The notes: generated by a model not told the origin, from the letters alone. Positions 27,155 to 38,596 are shown, counted from the stretch's first letter. The stretch: 64,000 nt of DNA from Anabaenopsis elenkinii CCIBt3563 (GCF_015245355.1 NZ_CP063311.1:432893-496892); one strand, 5' to 3'. Made by a program: numbers and translations.

Positions 27155-28603
27155 CCCTCTTCTGTCACTTTCCGAGAATAAAGAATATAATAGTTAAAAG
27201 AAAAAACTCTACAAGGTAGGTAGAGCAATGGATGTAGAATTACAAATACTCAAACATTTACGTCGAGAGGCCCACCCAACAGTGGGAGTCATAGATGAAT
27301 ATTGTGAAGAGTACAGAGACATATTTAAAGAAGTAAGAAATTATGAGTGCTTCAAATATTTACATTTGGGAATCATCTCAACGCTCAAAAGGAAATCCTT
27401 ACCAGAGATAGCGAAAGTAGTAAGCATAAACTCAGCCCAATCATTACATCATTTTATTGCTAATTCAGACTGGTCAGTAGAGAAAGTAAGAAACAAAAGA
27501 TTAGATAAAATAAAGAGAGCATTAAATGGAAAAGCAATTACCGTAGTCATTGATGAAACAGGAGACAGGAAAAAAGGTAACAAGACTGATTACGTAGCCA
27601 GACAATATTTAGGAAGTGTGGGGAAAATAGATAGAGGGATAGTTTCAGTCAATGCCTATGGAGTGTACGATAACATAACATTTCCGCTACTGTTCAAAGT
27701 ATTCAAACCGCAAAAGACACTAAGAGCAGAAGATACATATAAGACCAAGATAGAATTAGCGACAGAAATAATTACAGAATTAATTGAGTTCGGCTTTACT
27801 ATTGAATTAGTATTGGCAGACAGTTTATATGGTGAGAGTAGTCAATTTATAAGAAAATTAGCAGCATATAACTTAGCTTATGTCGTAGCAATTAGAAGTA
27901 ATCATGCAGTATGGTTGCCTGGCAATCAGAAGGTTAGGGCGAATAAGTGGTGTAAATTTACCAGAACATTTAGTAACCAAAAATCAGAGAATAGATATAT
28001 CCGCGAAATAATTTATGGTAAGAGAAAGGAGATAACTTACTGGGAATTAACCACAGATCCAGAAACAATGCCAGAGAATTCTACTTCTTTTGTCATGACC
28101 AATCTTCAAGGAAATCTCAAGAAAATTTTAGGCGACTTTTATGGATTAAGAACATGGGTAGAATATGCCTTTCGTCAGTGTAAACAGGAATTAGGTTGGA
28201 CAGATTATCGGTTTACTGATTTTCAGCATATTGAGAAATGGTGGGAAATTATTTTGTGTGTTTACACAATGATTAGTTTAAACTCTCCAGCGTTTTTATC
28301 CCTAAATCAATCTCATCAGCTTGCACCTAACATACTAGAAATCAGTGCAGTTGATTTCTCTGTGCATCAGCAATGGAATCATCAAACCGGATGGAAGAAT
28401 ACTCTCAATAATCTGCGATTAATTGTCCAACCATTTTTACTTTTTTGGTTGATTTATCCCTGGCTTGATGTTTTTCCCAATTCCAATTTGCTGCTTGGGT
28501 TTAACCAACTCATTAGTGTTATGAATGGATTAAAACCCTTTTATTCTTCTGCATAATTTATTGTATTTACTGCTTGTTTATTTCGGAAAGTGACAGAAGA
28601 GGG
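27155..28603 (+). mobile_element. IS701-like element, 1449 bp, perfect 21-bp inverted repeats
   Basis: Perfect inverted repeats of 21 bp at 27155-27175 (CCCTCTTCTGTCACTTTC...) and 28583-28603, flanked by the direct repeat CTAT at 27151-27154 and 28604-28607. It contains one transposase gene. It splits an aldo/keto reductase gene and directly adjoins an IS630-like element. Confidence 0.9.
27228..28556 (+). CDS. IS701-family transposase, complete
   Basis: A 442-residue DDE transposase with the family pattern TVVIDETGDRKKGNKTDYVA followed by RQYLGSVGKIDRG (first catalytic Asp near residue 108), LVLADSLYGES (second Asp near 204) and WVEYAFRQCKQELGWTDYR (Glu near 312). The frame is intact, so it may be active. 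AT-rich codon use differs from the flanking chromosomal genes. It occupies nearly the whole element. Confidence 0.88.
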   Translation: MDVELQILKHLRREAHPTVGVIDEYCEEYRDIFKEVRNYECFKYLHLGIISTLKRKSLPEIAKVVSINSAQSLHHFIANSDWSVEKVRNKRLDKIKRALNGKAITVVIDETGDRKKGNKTDYVARQYLGSVGKIDRGIVSVNAYGVYDNITFPLLFKVFKPQKTLRAEDTYKTKIELATEIITELIEFGFTIELVLADSLYGESSQFIRKLAAYNLAYVVAIRSNHAVWLPGNQKVRANKWCKFTRTFSNQKSENRYIREIIYGKRKEITYWELTTDPETMPENSTSFVMTNLQGNLKKILGDFYGLRTWVEYAFRQCKQELGWTDYRFTDFQHIEKWWEIILCVYTMISLNSPAFLSLNQSHQLAPNILEISAVDFSVHQQWNHQTGWKNTLNNLRLIVQPFLLFWLIYPWLDVFPNSNLLLGFNQLISVMNGLKPFYSSA

Positions 28604-28624
28604 CTATAGCAACCGCCAAGGAGG

Positions 28625-29107
28625 TTAGGACGCAAAAAGCAAGACATCCTCAATGGCATCTCGTAAAGAATCAAACCGCTCAAGTTTTTTGCGGATTCGA
28701 CTTTTTAACCAAGACCAACATTTTTCAATCTGATTCAGGTCTGGAGAATAAGGTGGTAGGTACAGCACTTCACACCCTGCGTACTGAATCAGTTGTTGAA
28801 TGCGCCCACCTTTATGAAATGTGGCATTATCCATCACCACAACCTGTCCTGGTTTGAGTGTGGGAAGCAAACAAGCTTCAAGCCAAGTCTCAAATACTAT
28901 TCGATTACACGCACCCTCAACAGTGAAAGGAGCTATCAGCTTATGGTTACACAGCGCGGCAATTATGTTCACCCGACCTTCACGACGACCTGATTTAAGT
29001 GCATGGAAGCGCTGTCCTTTTGAGTTCCAACCGTAATCATACTGGTCTCGGTTGTCCATTCCTGACTCATCGAGGTATACAATCTTCTCCACAGGTAACT
29101 CAGACAA
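28625..29107 (-). CDS. IS630-family transposase, catalytic half (DDE_3)
   Basis: A 160-residue ORF with the DDE catalytic domain: VYLDESGMDNRDQYDYGWNS (first Asp), VVVMDNATFHKGGRI (second Asp) and PPYSPDLNQIEKCWSWLK (final Glu). Its own ATG at 29107 is internal to the domain; the upstream frame continues to the A8 run near 29165, reading YGYRERDEVKRQAFVTQLSE. It is therefore probably expressed as a frameshift fusion with the DNA-binding half at 29113-29499. Confidence 0.88.
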   Translation of the reverse strand: MSELPVEKIVYLDESGMDNRDQYDYGWNSKGQRFHALKSGRREGRVNIIAALCNHKLIAPFTVEGACNRIVFETWLEACLLPTLKPGQVVVMDNATFHKGGRIQQLIQYAGCEVLYLPPYSPDLNQIEKCWSWLKSRIRKKLERFDSLRDAIEDVLLFAS

Positions 29108-29112
29108 CTGCG

Positions 29113-29499
29113 TTACGAAAGCCTGTCGTTTGACCTCATCGCGCTCACGGTAGCCATAAGTCTTTTTTTTCGCGTAAAACCAATTTTTTTCAAAGCTCTT
29201 GAGATTGTGCGATCGCTAATTTCTTCAGGCCAAAGTGAGGCCATCTCTACTTGGGTTTTATCGCCATGTACGGAAGCAAACTCACGAAATTTTTCCCAAT
29301 CGGTAATTTTGTGACCATTCCCAGGACGCTGATTAGGCAAGGCTTGGAAGTCCCCCGTTTCGGTTTTTCGCTTCAACCATAGGGTGATGGTGTTGCGACT
29401 AATATTAAACATTTGACTGGCTTGAGTTTTCTTCAAGCCATCGAGTTCAATCGCTTGGATTACTTTTTGACGAAGGTCGTAACTGTACGGCTTGGGCAT
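29113..29499 (-). CDS. IS630-family transposase, DNA-binding half, ends at an A8 frameshift site
   Basis: A 128-residue ORF (MPKPYSYDLRQKVIQAIE, then helix-turn-helix TQASQMFNISRNTITLWLK). The last conserved residues are KKIGFTRKK, encoded on the minus strand through a run of eight A (29163-29170). A shift by one at this run continues in frame as KTYGYRERDEVK into the catalytic half. Several IS630 members use such slippery runs to make the full transposase. Confidence 0.88.
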   Translation of the reverse strand: MPKPYSYDLRQKVIQAIELDGLKKTQASQMFNISRNTITLWLKRKTETGDFQALPNQRPGNGHKITDWEKFREFASVHGDKTQVEMASLWPEEISDRTISRALKKIGFTRKKRLMATVSAMRSNDRLS

Positions 29500-29576
29500 A
29501 TACCTGTAGCAAGCGATCGCTTCACATGAAAAGGGACTACTTATAGTTTATGCTTAAATTACCTTGGCGGTTGCTA

Positions 29577-29967
29577 TATAATCTAAAGATTCGCCATGAT
29601 TAATACCATGTAACCCCAGTAAATCAACGTAATCTAACTGGAGATTGTGTAGTGATTTTTCAAAGGTTTGCCGAAACTCATCCCCATCTGCAACCGGTCC
29701 GACCTTAGTCTGTACAATTATCTGCTCTCGGGGAAACTGAGGTAATATTTTGCCCAGCTGTATTTCTGATGTCCCATAACCGCGAGCAGTTTCAATGTGA
29801 TTAATTCCTAGTTCCACAGCGCGGCGAATAGTTGCTTCTAGATTAGCTTGACTATCCACAGGAATTTCTGAATCTGGCACATCTTGCCATTTGAACTGAT
29901 ATCTCATACCGCCACAGGAAAAAACAGGCATTTGTAATTCTGTGCGGCCAAACCTTCTATATAACAT
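29577..29967 (-). pseudogene. Aldo/keto reductase, 5' (N-terminal) part
   Basis: From the ATG at 29967 (MLYRRFGRTELQMPVFSCGG; another ATG at 29982 adds five residues) to the IS630 edge: includes the NADPH-barrel start, GINHIETARGYGTSEIQLGK with the catalytic Asp/Tyr-type region, TKVGPVADGDEFRQTFEKSL and LDYVDLLGLHGINHGESLDY. The reading then runs into IS630 sequence (IATAKVI) and stops. The rest of the gene is at 26361-27154. The gene is inactive in this genome. Confidence 0.88.
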
Positions 29968-30124
29968 TACTTCATTTTGCAATGATTGCCAATATAAATT
30001 TACAAAAATTTTCCCTTCCTACCCAACCCCAATCAAGATTTATCAGTACTTATCTGTAGTCCGTTAATTCCCATTCTTAGTATCCATCTGGGGTAGGCTT
30101 AATGCCCACCCTAGGGGATATCAA

Positions 30125-31360
30125 CTAAGCAGCATCTTGTAACTCAGCCGTGCGGACTGAAATTACCTGTATCTGATTACCCCGTTGTACCTTGACTTGT
30201 AATAATTGACCAAGGCGACTATTTTCTACAAGATTCTGTAGTTTATCAGCACTGGTGACCGATTCCCGATCAACTTGGACAATGACATCACCCCGTCGAA
30301 TCCCCGCAATTGCCGCAGGTGATTCGGGTATAACTCGCATCACTAAAACACCATTAACTTCTGGGATTTGAATAGGAGAGTTAGGGTCAAGATTATTTTC
30401 TCTTGCTAGCTCAGGGGTTAAGGTAATCATTTGGACACCCAAATAGGGGTGAATCACCTTACCATCACGTTGCAACTTCAAAGCGATCGCCTTAGCCTTA
30501 TCAATAGGAATAGCAAAACCAATACCCATAGCATCGGGACGAATAGCAGTATTAATACCGATAACTTCCCCCCGCTCATTCAATAACGGTCCCCCGGAGT
30601 TACCAGGATTAATCGCCGCATCGGTTTGAATAAAGTCTAAGCGTTTGTCAGCGATCCCAACTTGGGCGCTAGAACGTTTGAGAGTGCTGACAATTCCCAA
30701 AGTCACAGTATTATCAAATCCTAAAGGATTACCCACTGCGATCGCCCAGTCTCCCACTTGTACTGTATCGGAAGAACCCAAAGCCGCCACAGGTAAATCC
30801 TGGTCAGGGTTAATTTTCACCACTGCCAAATCTGTAACTTCATCAATCCCCTTAACTTTGCCTTCATAGGTGCGACCATCCTTGAGACGAACCGTAACTT
30901 TATCAGCTTGGTCTACTACATGGGCATTGGTTAAAACCAGACCACGTTTATCAATAATAAACCCAGAACCTAAACCCCGCAACTGTTCAGGGGGTAGCTG
31001 TTGGGGGATATCACCAAAAAAGCGCCGGAAGAACGGGTCTTCCAGAAATGGGTCGATGCGACGAGTAATGGTGCGTTCTGTGTCAATACGTACTACCGCA
31101 TTTCCCACACGATTTACAGCTGCAGTCACAAAACTAGTGCTACCTATAGCGGTTTTTGCTGGGGATTCCTGTTGGGGGCTGATATCTGATATTTGGGTTG
31201 GTATGGTCAGATCATCCTCACCCCTGACCACAGTCGGCGCCGGGTCTGCTTGGGAGGGTAACACATGAAAACTACCCACCGTCAGCACCACGCCTAAAAT
31301 CATGGCTAACAGATAAGAACTGAATTGACGTAGAAAACCGCCTACTTGAGAAAATCCCAT
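30125..31360 (-). CDS. hhoA: HtrA/Deg-type serine protease (HhoA-like)
   Basis: A 411-residue trypsin-like protease with an N-terminal membrane or signal segment (YLLAMILGVVLTVGSFHVLP). The triad is visible: His in LTNAHVVD, Asp in VTDLAVVK, Ser in NPGNSGGPL. A single PDZ domain follows (YLGVQMITLTPELAR..., VMRVIPESPAAIAGIRRGDV). Cyanobacteria carry HhoA, HhoB and HtrA paralogues with one PDZ domain, working in envelope or thylakoid protein quality control; the exact paralogue is inferred. I start at ATG 31360; a GTG lies two codons upstream. Confidence 0.88.
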   Translation of the reverse strand: MGFSQVGGFLRQFSSYLLAMILGVVLTVGSFHVLPSQADPAPTVVRGEDDLTIPTQISDISPQQESPAKTAIGSTSFVTAAVNRVGNAVVRIDTERTITRRIDPFLEDPFFRRFFGDIPQQLPPEQLRGLGSGFIIDKRGLVLTNAHVVDQADKVTVRLKDGRTYEGKVKGIDEVTDLAVVKINPDQDLPVAALGSSDTVQVGDWAIAVGNPLGFDNTVTLGIVSTLKRSSAQVGIADKRLDFIQTDAAINPGNSGGPLLNERGEVIGINTAIRPDAMGIGFAIPIDKAKAIALKLQRDGKVIHPYLGVQMITLTPELARENNLDPNSPIQIPEVNGVLVMRVIPESPAAIAGIRRGDVIVQVDRESVTSADKLQNLVENSRLGQLLQVKVQRGNQIQVISVRTAELQDAA

Positions 31361-31562
31361 AATCACAATCTAATTTAAAAGGTCAATTGTGAGATGTTGT
31401 GAAACATCTATTTACATTTATTGTGACAAAATCGATGATAAATTTTGTGTATTAGGCTTGGCATTGTTTTTGCCTGCATCTGGCTAAAAGTTGGTAAGAG
31501 TTTTGCCTTGATTTGTGATCCTCTAGGCTAGGATTTAACTATCAACAGTACTTAGATGGCTC

Positions 31563-31922
31563 ATGAATAAACCCGACCGGTTAGCAAAAGAATCTTTATC
31601 TATATCCCATCCGCCAACGGAGCATAACCATGGAAAGTCGGCTCATGCTCACGTTCATAGTCAAGAGTCACTGCGGAAAATTGTCAACCGGTTGTCACGG
31701 ATAGAGGGACATATTCGGGGTATTAAAACCATGGTACAGCAAGATAGCCCTTGTCCTGATGTTTTATTACAAATTGCGGCGGTGCGGGGCGCTTTGGATA
31801 AGGTAGCGAGAATTGTTTTGGATGAACATTTAACTGAGTGTATTGCTAGAGCGGCTCAACAGGGGAATATGGAGGTGGAAATTCAACAGTTAAAAGCTGC
31901 TTTGGATCGGTTTTTACCTTAG
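31563..31922 (+). CDS. CsoR/RcnR-family metal-sensing repressor (InrS-like)
   Basis: A 119-residue all-helical regulator (DUF156). The core KIVNRLSRIEGHIRGIKTMV, then SPCPDVLLQIAAVRGALDKV and LDEHLTECI, carries the family metal ligands: Cys in SPCPD, His in DEHL and Cys in TEC. The His-rich N-terminus (EHNHGKSAHAHVHSQ) resembles the nickel sensor InrS of cyanobacteria. Such proteins repress efflux genes until metal binds. No efflux gene is adjacent: the next gene (nagZ) is convergent. The metal (Ni, Cu or Co) is not fixed by sequence. Confidence 0.88.
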   Translation: MNKPDRLAKESLSISHPPTEHNHGKSAHAHVHSQESLRKIVNRLSRIEGHIRGIKTMVQQDSPCPDVLLQIAAVRGALDKVARIVLDEHLTECIARAAQQGNMEVEIQQLKAALDRFLP

Positions 31923-31930
31923 TAATAATT

Positions 31931-33028
31931 TTATCTGTTCTGGTAACAACAGGCGATCGCTAGTTGGGCGTGTTCCTGTAGGGTATTTTCATCCAAAGTA
32001 TGAATGGTATATTGGGGAGTCTCCCCTAGTAGTTTCTCGATTCTATTTCTAGCTGCGGTGACTATGGATTGATCCAGACTACCTTGATTTAAGGAATCGG
32101 CAAAATCTTCAGCCATCTGATAGGTACGTTCTATGGATAAGGAATTAAGATTACGGGAGACAATAAATAAATCACAGCCAGCATCAAAGGCTTGGGCTAC
32201 TGTACCACTGTGGGTAAACATATCGGAAACAGCTTTCATATCCAGGTCGTCGGATACTATTACTCCCTCAAAGCCCAATTCTTCCCGGAGTATGCTTTTG
32301 AGGATAGCTGGGGAAAGTGTCCCTGGTAATTTGGGGTCTATGCGGGGGAATAAAATATGAGCGGTCATGATTAGGGGAATTTCCTCGGCAATCAGGGCTT
32401 TAAAGGGTATTAGCTCCCGTTTGTGCAGGTCTTCTAGGGTCAGATTGAGTATGGGTAGTTCAATGTGAGAATCTTTACTAGTGTCTCCATGTCCAGGAAA
32501 GTGTTTCCCACATCCTAATATTCCCCCTTCCTGAAGTCCTCTGTAGTATTCACATACAGCTTCAGCTGTGGTTTCTGGGGTGTGACCAAAAGCACGAGGT
32601 CCGATAATGGGATTTTGAGGATGGGAAAAAATATCTGCTACGGGAGACCAGGATAAGTTTATACCCAAGGATTTTAGTTCTAATGCGGTGGCTTTTGCGA
32701 CTGCATAGGCGTGGGTTTTTCCCAACAGTAAGGCGTAGGGAAATCTGGTAATTGGTGCAGGTGTCCTCACGACCCTTCCCCCTTCGTGGTCTAATGTCAT
32801 AAACATAGAGTCACGTTGAGCATATTCTCGGATTTGGTGGTTAAGTTGCGCGAAAGTTTCTAGCCATACTTCGTAAGGTTTACCATCCTCAAAGTTATGA
32901 GCAAAAAAAATCACCCCAACTGGGTGTAAGTCACTGAGGAGACGTTTATCATCATCACTTAATTGAGTGCCAGAAACACCAACTATTAAATGATTCCCAA
33001 AGGTTTGTAGCTGCCCAGATGTGATCAT
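31931..33028 (-). CDS. nagZ: Beta-N-acetylhexosaminidase (GH3, NagZ-type)
   Basis: A 365-residue glycoside hydrolase family 3 enzyme. Landmarks: DHEGGRVVR near residue 79, the family signature GKHFPGHGDTSKDSH (near 175) with the His of the acid/base dyad, and the nucleophile Asp in VIVSDDLDM (near 250). NagZ removes GlcNAc from peptidoglycan fragments during wall recycling in the cytosol. No signal peptide. Single-domain length is normal for NagZ. Confidence 0.9.
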   Translation of the reverse strand: MITSGQLQTFGNHLIVGVSGTQLSDDDKRLLSDLHPVGVIFFAHNFEDGKPYEVWLETFAQLNHQIREYAQRDSMFMTLDHEGGRVVRTPAPITRFPYALLLGKTHAYAVAKATALELKSLGINLSWSPVADIFSHPQNPIIGPRAFGHTPETTAEAVCEYYRGLQEGGILGCGKHFPGHGDTSKDSHIELPILNLTLEDLHKRELIPFKALIAEEIPLIMTAHILFPRIDPKLPGTLSPAILKSILREELGFEGVIVSDDLDMKAVSDMFTHSGTVAQAFDAGCDLFIVSRNLNSLSIERTYQMAEDFADSLNQGSLDQSIVTAARNRIEKLLGETPQYTIHTLDENTLQEHAQLAIACCYQNR

Positions 33029-33311
33029 AGAAAGAAATAAGAGAATATAAAAGTTACTCGATATATTAACTTATGGGAAGGATGCAAAGCCGCAAAACTA
33101 GGGCTGGGACAGCACAGGAAAGTAGAACCTTGATATGATCAGTGTTATAGATTATTGGCACCAGGATGGAAACACACAGGGAACCGGGAAATTATCCCTT
33201 CTGGAAGTTTTTTTCAGAAGCGATCGCACAACTCCTGCCAAATGTAACGGATTGCAACGTATAATGAGAACGACAAAACCATAAAGAAATATTAAAAGGC
33301 AGTAAGTTTAA

Positions 33312-35670
<2,359 letters not shown>

Positions 35671-35724
35671 TTAACTCAGTATTCAGAATAATTCGTAATC
35701 TGTAAGTTTTGCAACAGCTGTCAG

Positions 35725-35747
35725 TCTCCTGACTTATAGTCAGGAGA
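35725..35747 (+). terminator. Terminator hairpin after crtB
   Basis: TCTCCTGACT (35725-35734), loop TAT, AGTCAGGAGA (35738-35747), a perfect 10-bp stem followed by TTCTATATT, about 55 bases after the crtB stop and before tRNA-Ser. Confidence 0.75.
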
Positions 35748-35840
35748 TTCTATATTGACGTCCGATACTTCAAATAATTTTATCAACGATAGTTGACTAA
35801 TTAAAAATACTCTGCTATATTTAAAATCTGTAGCCCATCT

Positions 35841-35932
35841 GGAGAGATGGCTGAGTGGTCGAAAGCGACAGATTGCTAATCTGTTGTACGGCAGGTAACT
35901 CCGTACCGAGGGTTCGAATCCCTCTCTCTCCG
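35841..35932 (+). tRNA. tRNA-Ser (GCU anticodon)
   Basis: A 92-base class II tRNA: acceptor GGAGAGA (35841-35847) pairs with TCTCTCC (35925-35931) plus discriminator G; anticodon GCT at 35875-35877 in the loop between CAGAT and ATCTG; long variable arm (TACGGC...CCGTA) and T arm GGGTTCGAATCCC. The long variable arm and anticodon identify serine. CCA is not encoded. Confidence 0.95.
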
Positions 35933-36074
35933 TTTGATAAACAAAAATGCCGAAAACCTTTGACTGACTAGTGCATTACCCATGTTATACATCAATTAAT
36001 ATTGATGTTTTAGTCAACATTTTTACTGCCGTGGGTAGATGCTATTATTTATCACAGTCATTAAACCAACAATT

Positions 36075-36094
36075 CCCCTCTGTTTACAGAGGGG
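36075..36094. repeat. Perfect 8-bp hairpin upstream of the natB-like gene
   Basis: CCCCTCTG, loop TTTA, CAGAGGGG. It lies about 75 bases before the GTG of the substrate-binding protein gene and has no U-run after it. It could be a tRNA-operon end or a leader structure. Confidence 0.55.
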
Positions 36095-36169
36095 AGTATG
36101 AACCTTTGCAGCCTGTCAAGTAAAATCTGACTTTTAGGCTCCTAAATATCTCAGGGGAAAAAGTAAACT

Positions 36170-37456
36170 GTGTCAAAAATTAATAGCGTCTTAGGCTTGA
36201 GCATAGCTACCCTAGCAACAGGTTTCCTTTTAGGAGCTTGCGAAAATGCTAATAACAATACTAATACTACAGGCGAGAGTAGTTCCGGGCTAAAAATTGG
36301 TACTTTACTACCAACTACTGGTGACCTAGCATCCGTTGGACAGCAAATGGTAGCCTCTGTCCCCTTGCTAGTGGACACCGTTAACGCTTGCGAGGGAGTG
36401 AATGGACAACCAGTTACCCTCATAGAAGTGGACGACCAAACCGATCCTAGAGCGGGTGCTGCTGGTATGACTAAGTTAGCAACTTTAGACCGGGTAGCTG
36501 GGGTAGTTGGTTCCTTTGCTAGTAGTGTTTCTACTGCTGCTGTCTCAGTTGCTGTGCCGAATCAAGTGATGTTGGTTTCTCCTGGTAGCACCAGTCCAGT
36601 TTTTACAGAAAAAGCCCAAAAAGGTGAATTTCAAGGCTTTTGGGCACGTACAGCCCCTCCTGATACTTACCAAGCCTTAGCATTAGCTCAACTAGCTAAT
36701 CAAAAAGGTTTCCGACGGGTTTCTACAGTTGTGATTAATAACGACTATGGAGTAGGGTTTGAAAGAGCATTTGTGGAAGCTTTTGAGAAATTGGGGGGAA
36801 CTGTAGTTAATAAAAATAATCCCGTCCGCTACGACCCCAAAGCCCAAACTTTTGATAGTGAAGCTGCTGCGGCTTTTGCAGGTAACCCCGATGCAGTTGT
36901 AGCGGTTCTCTACGCTGAAACAGGTAGTCTCCTCCTCAAAACTGCTTATCAACAAGGTTTGACTGATGGGGTGCAAATTTTACTAACTGATGGGGTAAAA
37001 TCATCTACCTTCCCAAACCAAGTAGGTCAAGGTAGAGATGGGAAATATCTCTTGGCGGGAGCCCTGGGTACAGTACCCGGTTCCGATGGCCAAGCCCTAG
37101 CAGCTTTTAATCAACTGTGGCAAGAAAAAAAAGGCGGTTCCCCCGGGGAATATGCTCCCCAAGCTTGGGATGCTGCGGCTTTGTTGGTACTGGCCGCCCA
37201 ATCCGCCCAGGAAAATACAGGGGTTGGCATTGCTAAGAAAATACGTGATGTTGCTAATGCACCTGGTATAGAAGTTACTAATGTCTGCGAGGGGCTAAAG
37301 TTACTTCGAGAGGGTCAAGAGATTAACTACCAAGGGGCAAGTGGTAATGTAGATATTGATGCCAATGGGGATGTTGTGGGTGTTTACGATGTCTGGACTG
37401 TAGAAGCAGATGGTAAAATTAGGGTGATTGACCAAGTTAGTCCTAATCCTCAATAG
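36170..37456 (+). CDS. Branched-chain/neutral amino-acid ABC substrate-binding lipoprotein (NatB-like)
   Basis: A 428-residue periplasmic-binding protein of fold I (Leu/Ile/Val-binding type). The N-terminus SKINSVLGLSIATLATGFLL followed by GAC is a lipoprotein signal with lipobox Cys near residue 24, so it is membrane-anchored outside the cytoplasm. Binding-domain landmarks are KIGTLLPTTGDLASVG and QTDPRAGAAGMTKL. It resembles NatB of the cyanobacterial neutral amino-acid permease. No permease or ATPase genes are next to it. GTG start with AGGGG upstream. Ligand is inferred. Confidence 0.82.
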   Translation: MSKINSVLGLSIATLATGFLLGACENANNNTNTTGESSSGLKIGTLLPTTGDLASVGQQMVASVPLLVDTVNACEGVNGQPVTLIEVDDQTDPRAGAAGMTKLATLDRVAGVVGSFASSVSTAAVSVAVPNQVMLVSPGSTSPVFTEKAQKGEFQGFWARTAPPDTYQALALAQLANQKGFRRVSTVVINNDYGVGFERAFVEAFEKLGGTVVNKNNPVRYDPKAQTFDSEAAAAFAGNPDAVVAVLYAETGSLLLKTAYQQGLTDGVQILLTDGVKSSTFPNQVGQGRDGKYLLAGALGTVPGSDGQALAAFNQLWQEKKGGSPGEYAPQAWDAAALLVLAAQSAQENTGVGIAKKIRDVANAPGIEVTNVCEGLKLLREGQEINYQGASGNVDIDANGDVVGVYDVWTVEADGKIRVIDQVSPNPQ

Positions 37457-37488
37457 TCCCTCCCCTGGAAGAAACCCCTATATATATC

Positions 37489-37515
37489 TAGCCCGCGGTC
37501 ATAACTTCCGGGCTA
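37489..37515. terminator. Bidirectional terminator hairpin
   Basis: TAGCCCG (37489-37495) pairs with CGGGCTA (37509-37515) across 13 bases, between the convergent natB-like gene and the hypothetical gene at 37529. Confidence 0.65.
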
Positions 37516-37528
37516 CTTCTAGATGTAG

Positions 37529-38281
37529 CTAATATCCTTTGAGGCTAGCTTCCAGGGTTTTCACCTGATGTTGTAATTCTACAATCCTTTCCATATGCGA
37601 TCGCTCCAGAGAATAACCTAACCAAATAAAGCTAGCACCGAATACAGTCACCACCCCAGCCAAAATACCAGTTAGCAGTGTCACCTGGGAACGAAGATGT
37701 TTCACTTCCTGCAGTTGATACTGAGGCTTAATTAGAGGATTAAGCTTTGGGTCGGGATTTGCTAGAACAACTTGTTTTTTGGCAGAAATGTTGAATGCTG
37801 TTTGGGTCGTTTTGAAAGCAATCTTGCTGTGCATCCAGTTAGTGATTAGTTGAGGCCCATTATTTTTAAACCAACGCCAAGCAAAAATTCTAAAGACTGG
37901 CTTGGATGTTCTGGAAATAAGTTTGAGAATTCTATTAAGAGTGCGAGCAGGAAATTTATGGTTAATCAGGTTAACTGACCCAGCATCATAGAGAGAATCC
38001 ATTATTAGCTTGACTGTAGTCTCTTCCCTTGAAATCAAGTTCTGCAGCAACAGAAGAACATCATGCATGAGTTCTTTTTCTTTCTGGTTTTCTATGACAA
38101 TATTCTTAGTCCGATGAGATGATTGCTCTGGTTTATTCATATATATAAAGGCTAATTTTGGCTCAAGTAATTGATTGTTATTATCCAAACTGGAATGATT
38201 ACTGCAACAATCAGGAATATATCCCCTGGAAGGTTGCATTATTGAGCAACTAACTAATGGTGTAGCTGTGGGGGATAACAT
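37529..38281 (-). CDS. Hypothetical protein with one C-terminal membrane helix
   Basis: The longest reading is 250 residues from 38281, but the first 47 residues look non-coding (Cys- and Ser-rich), so the ATG at 38140 (MNKPEQSSHRTKNI) is a better start. The protein is basic, helical, with one hydrophobic segment near the end (LLTGILAGVVTVFGASFIWLG) followed by a heptad-like tail (IVELQHQVKTLEASL). I recognise no family. It lies next to the MITE at 38340. Confidence 0.5.
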   Translation of the reverse strand: MLSPTATPLVSCSIMQPSRGYIPDCCSNHSSLDNNNQLLEPKLAFIYMNKPEQSSHRTKNIVIENQKEKELMHDVLLLLQNLISREETTVKLIMDSLYDAGSVNLINHKFPARTLNRILKLISRTSKPVFRIFAWRWFKNNGPQLITNWMHSKIAFKTTQTAFNISAKKQVVLANPDPKLNPLIKPQYQLQEVKHLRSQVTLLTGILAGVVTVFGASFIWLGYSLERSHMERIVELQHQVKTLEASLKGY

Positions 38282-38339
38282 TTTGATTATTATTGCAGAA
38301 TTTCGGGGATGGCATCAAGATAAAAAACTATATATTTCT

Positions 38340-38549
38340 TAGAGGATGTTTGATAAGTTTTCAACAGGTAATTTTGATCTTAGGGAACAGGGAACAGGGA
38401 ACAGGGAACAGGGAACGGGGAACGGGGAATGGGGAATGGGGGACACACAAAAAACAATAAAATCCAGTCCCCTCCCCTTACAAGGGGAGGGTTAGGGAGG
38501 GGTGAAACAATAGTTGATACACTAATCATGACTTGACAAACATCCTCTT
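38340..38549. mobile_element. MITE-like element, inverted copy of the one at 25001
   Basis: About 210 bp starting TAGAGGATGTTTGATAAG and ending with the complement of AGAGGATGTTTGTCAAG. It is the reverse of the 25001-25426 element with the 213-bp nested insertion absent. The middle contains GGGAACA/GGGAATG heptamers expanded to about nine copies (38390-38450). It lies just upstream of hsdM. Confidence 0.88.
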
Positions 38550-38596
38550 ACATTGACCAACCCACTAGGACAAACGGGACAAAGACAAAATTTATT

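Larger units (their letters stand above)
28607..29576 (-). mobile_element. IS630-like element, 970 bp, with TA target duplication
   Basis: Inverted repeats TAGCAACCGCCAAGG (28607-28621) and CCTTGGCGGTTGCTA (29562-29576), flanked by TA on both sides (28605-28606, 29577-29578), the target duplication typical of the IS630/Tc1 group. It holds two overlapping-frame ORFs joined by an A8 run. It sits one base from the IS701-like element. Confidence 0.9.
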
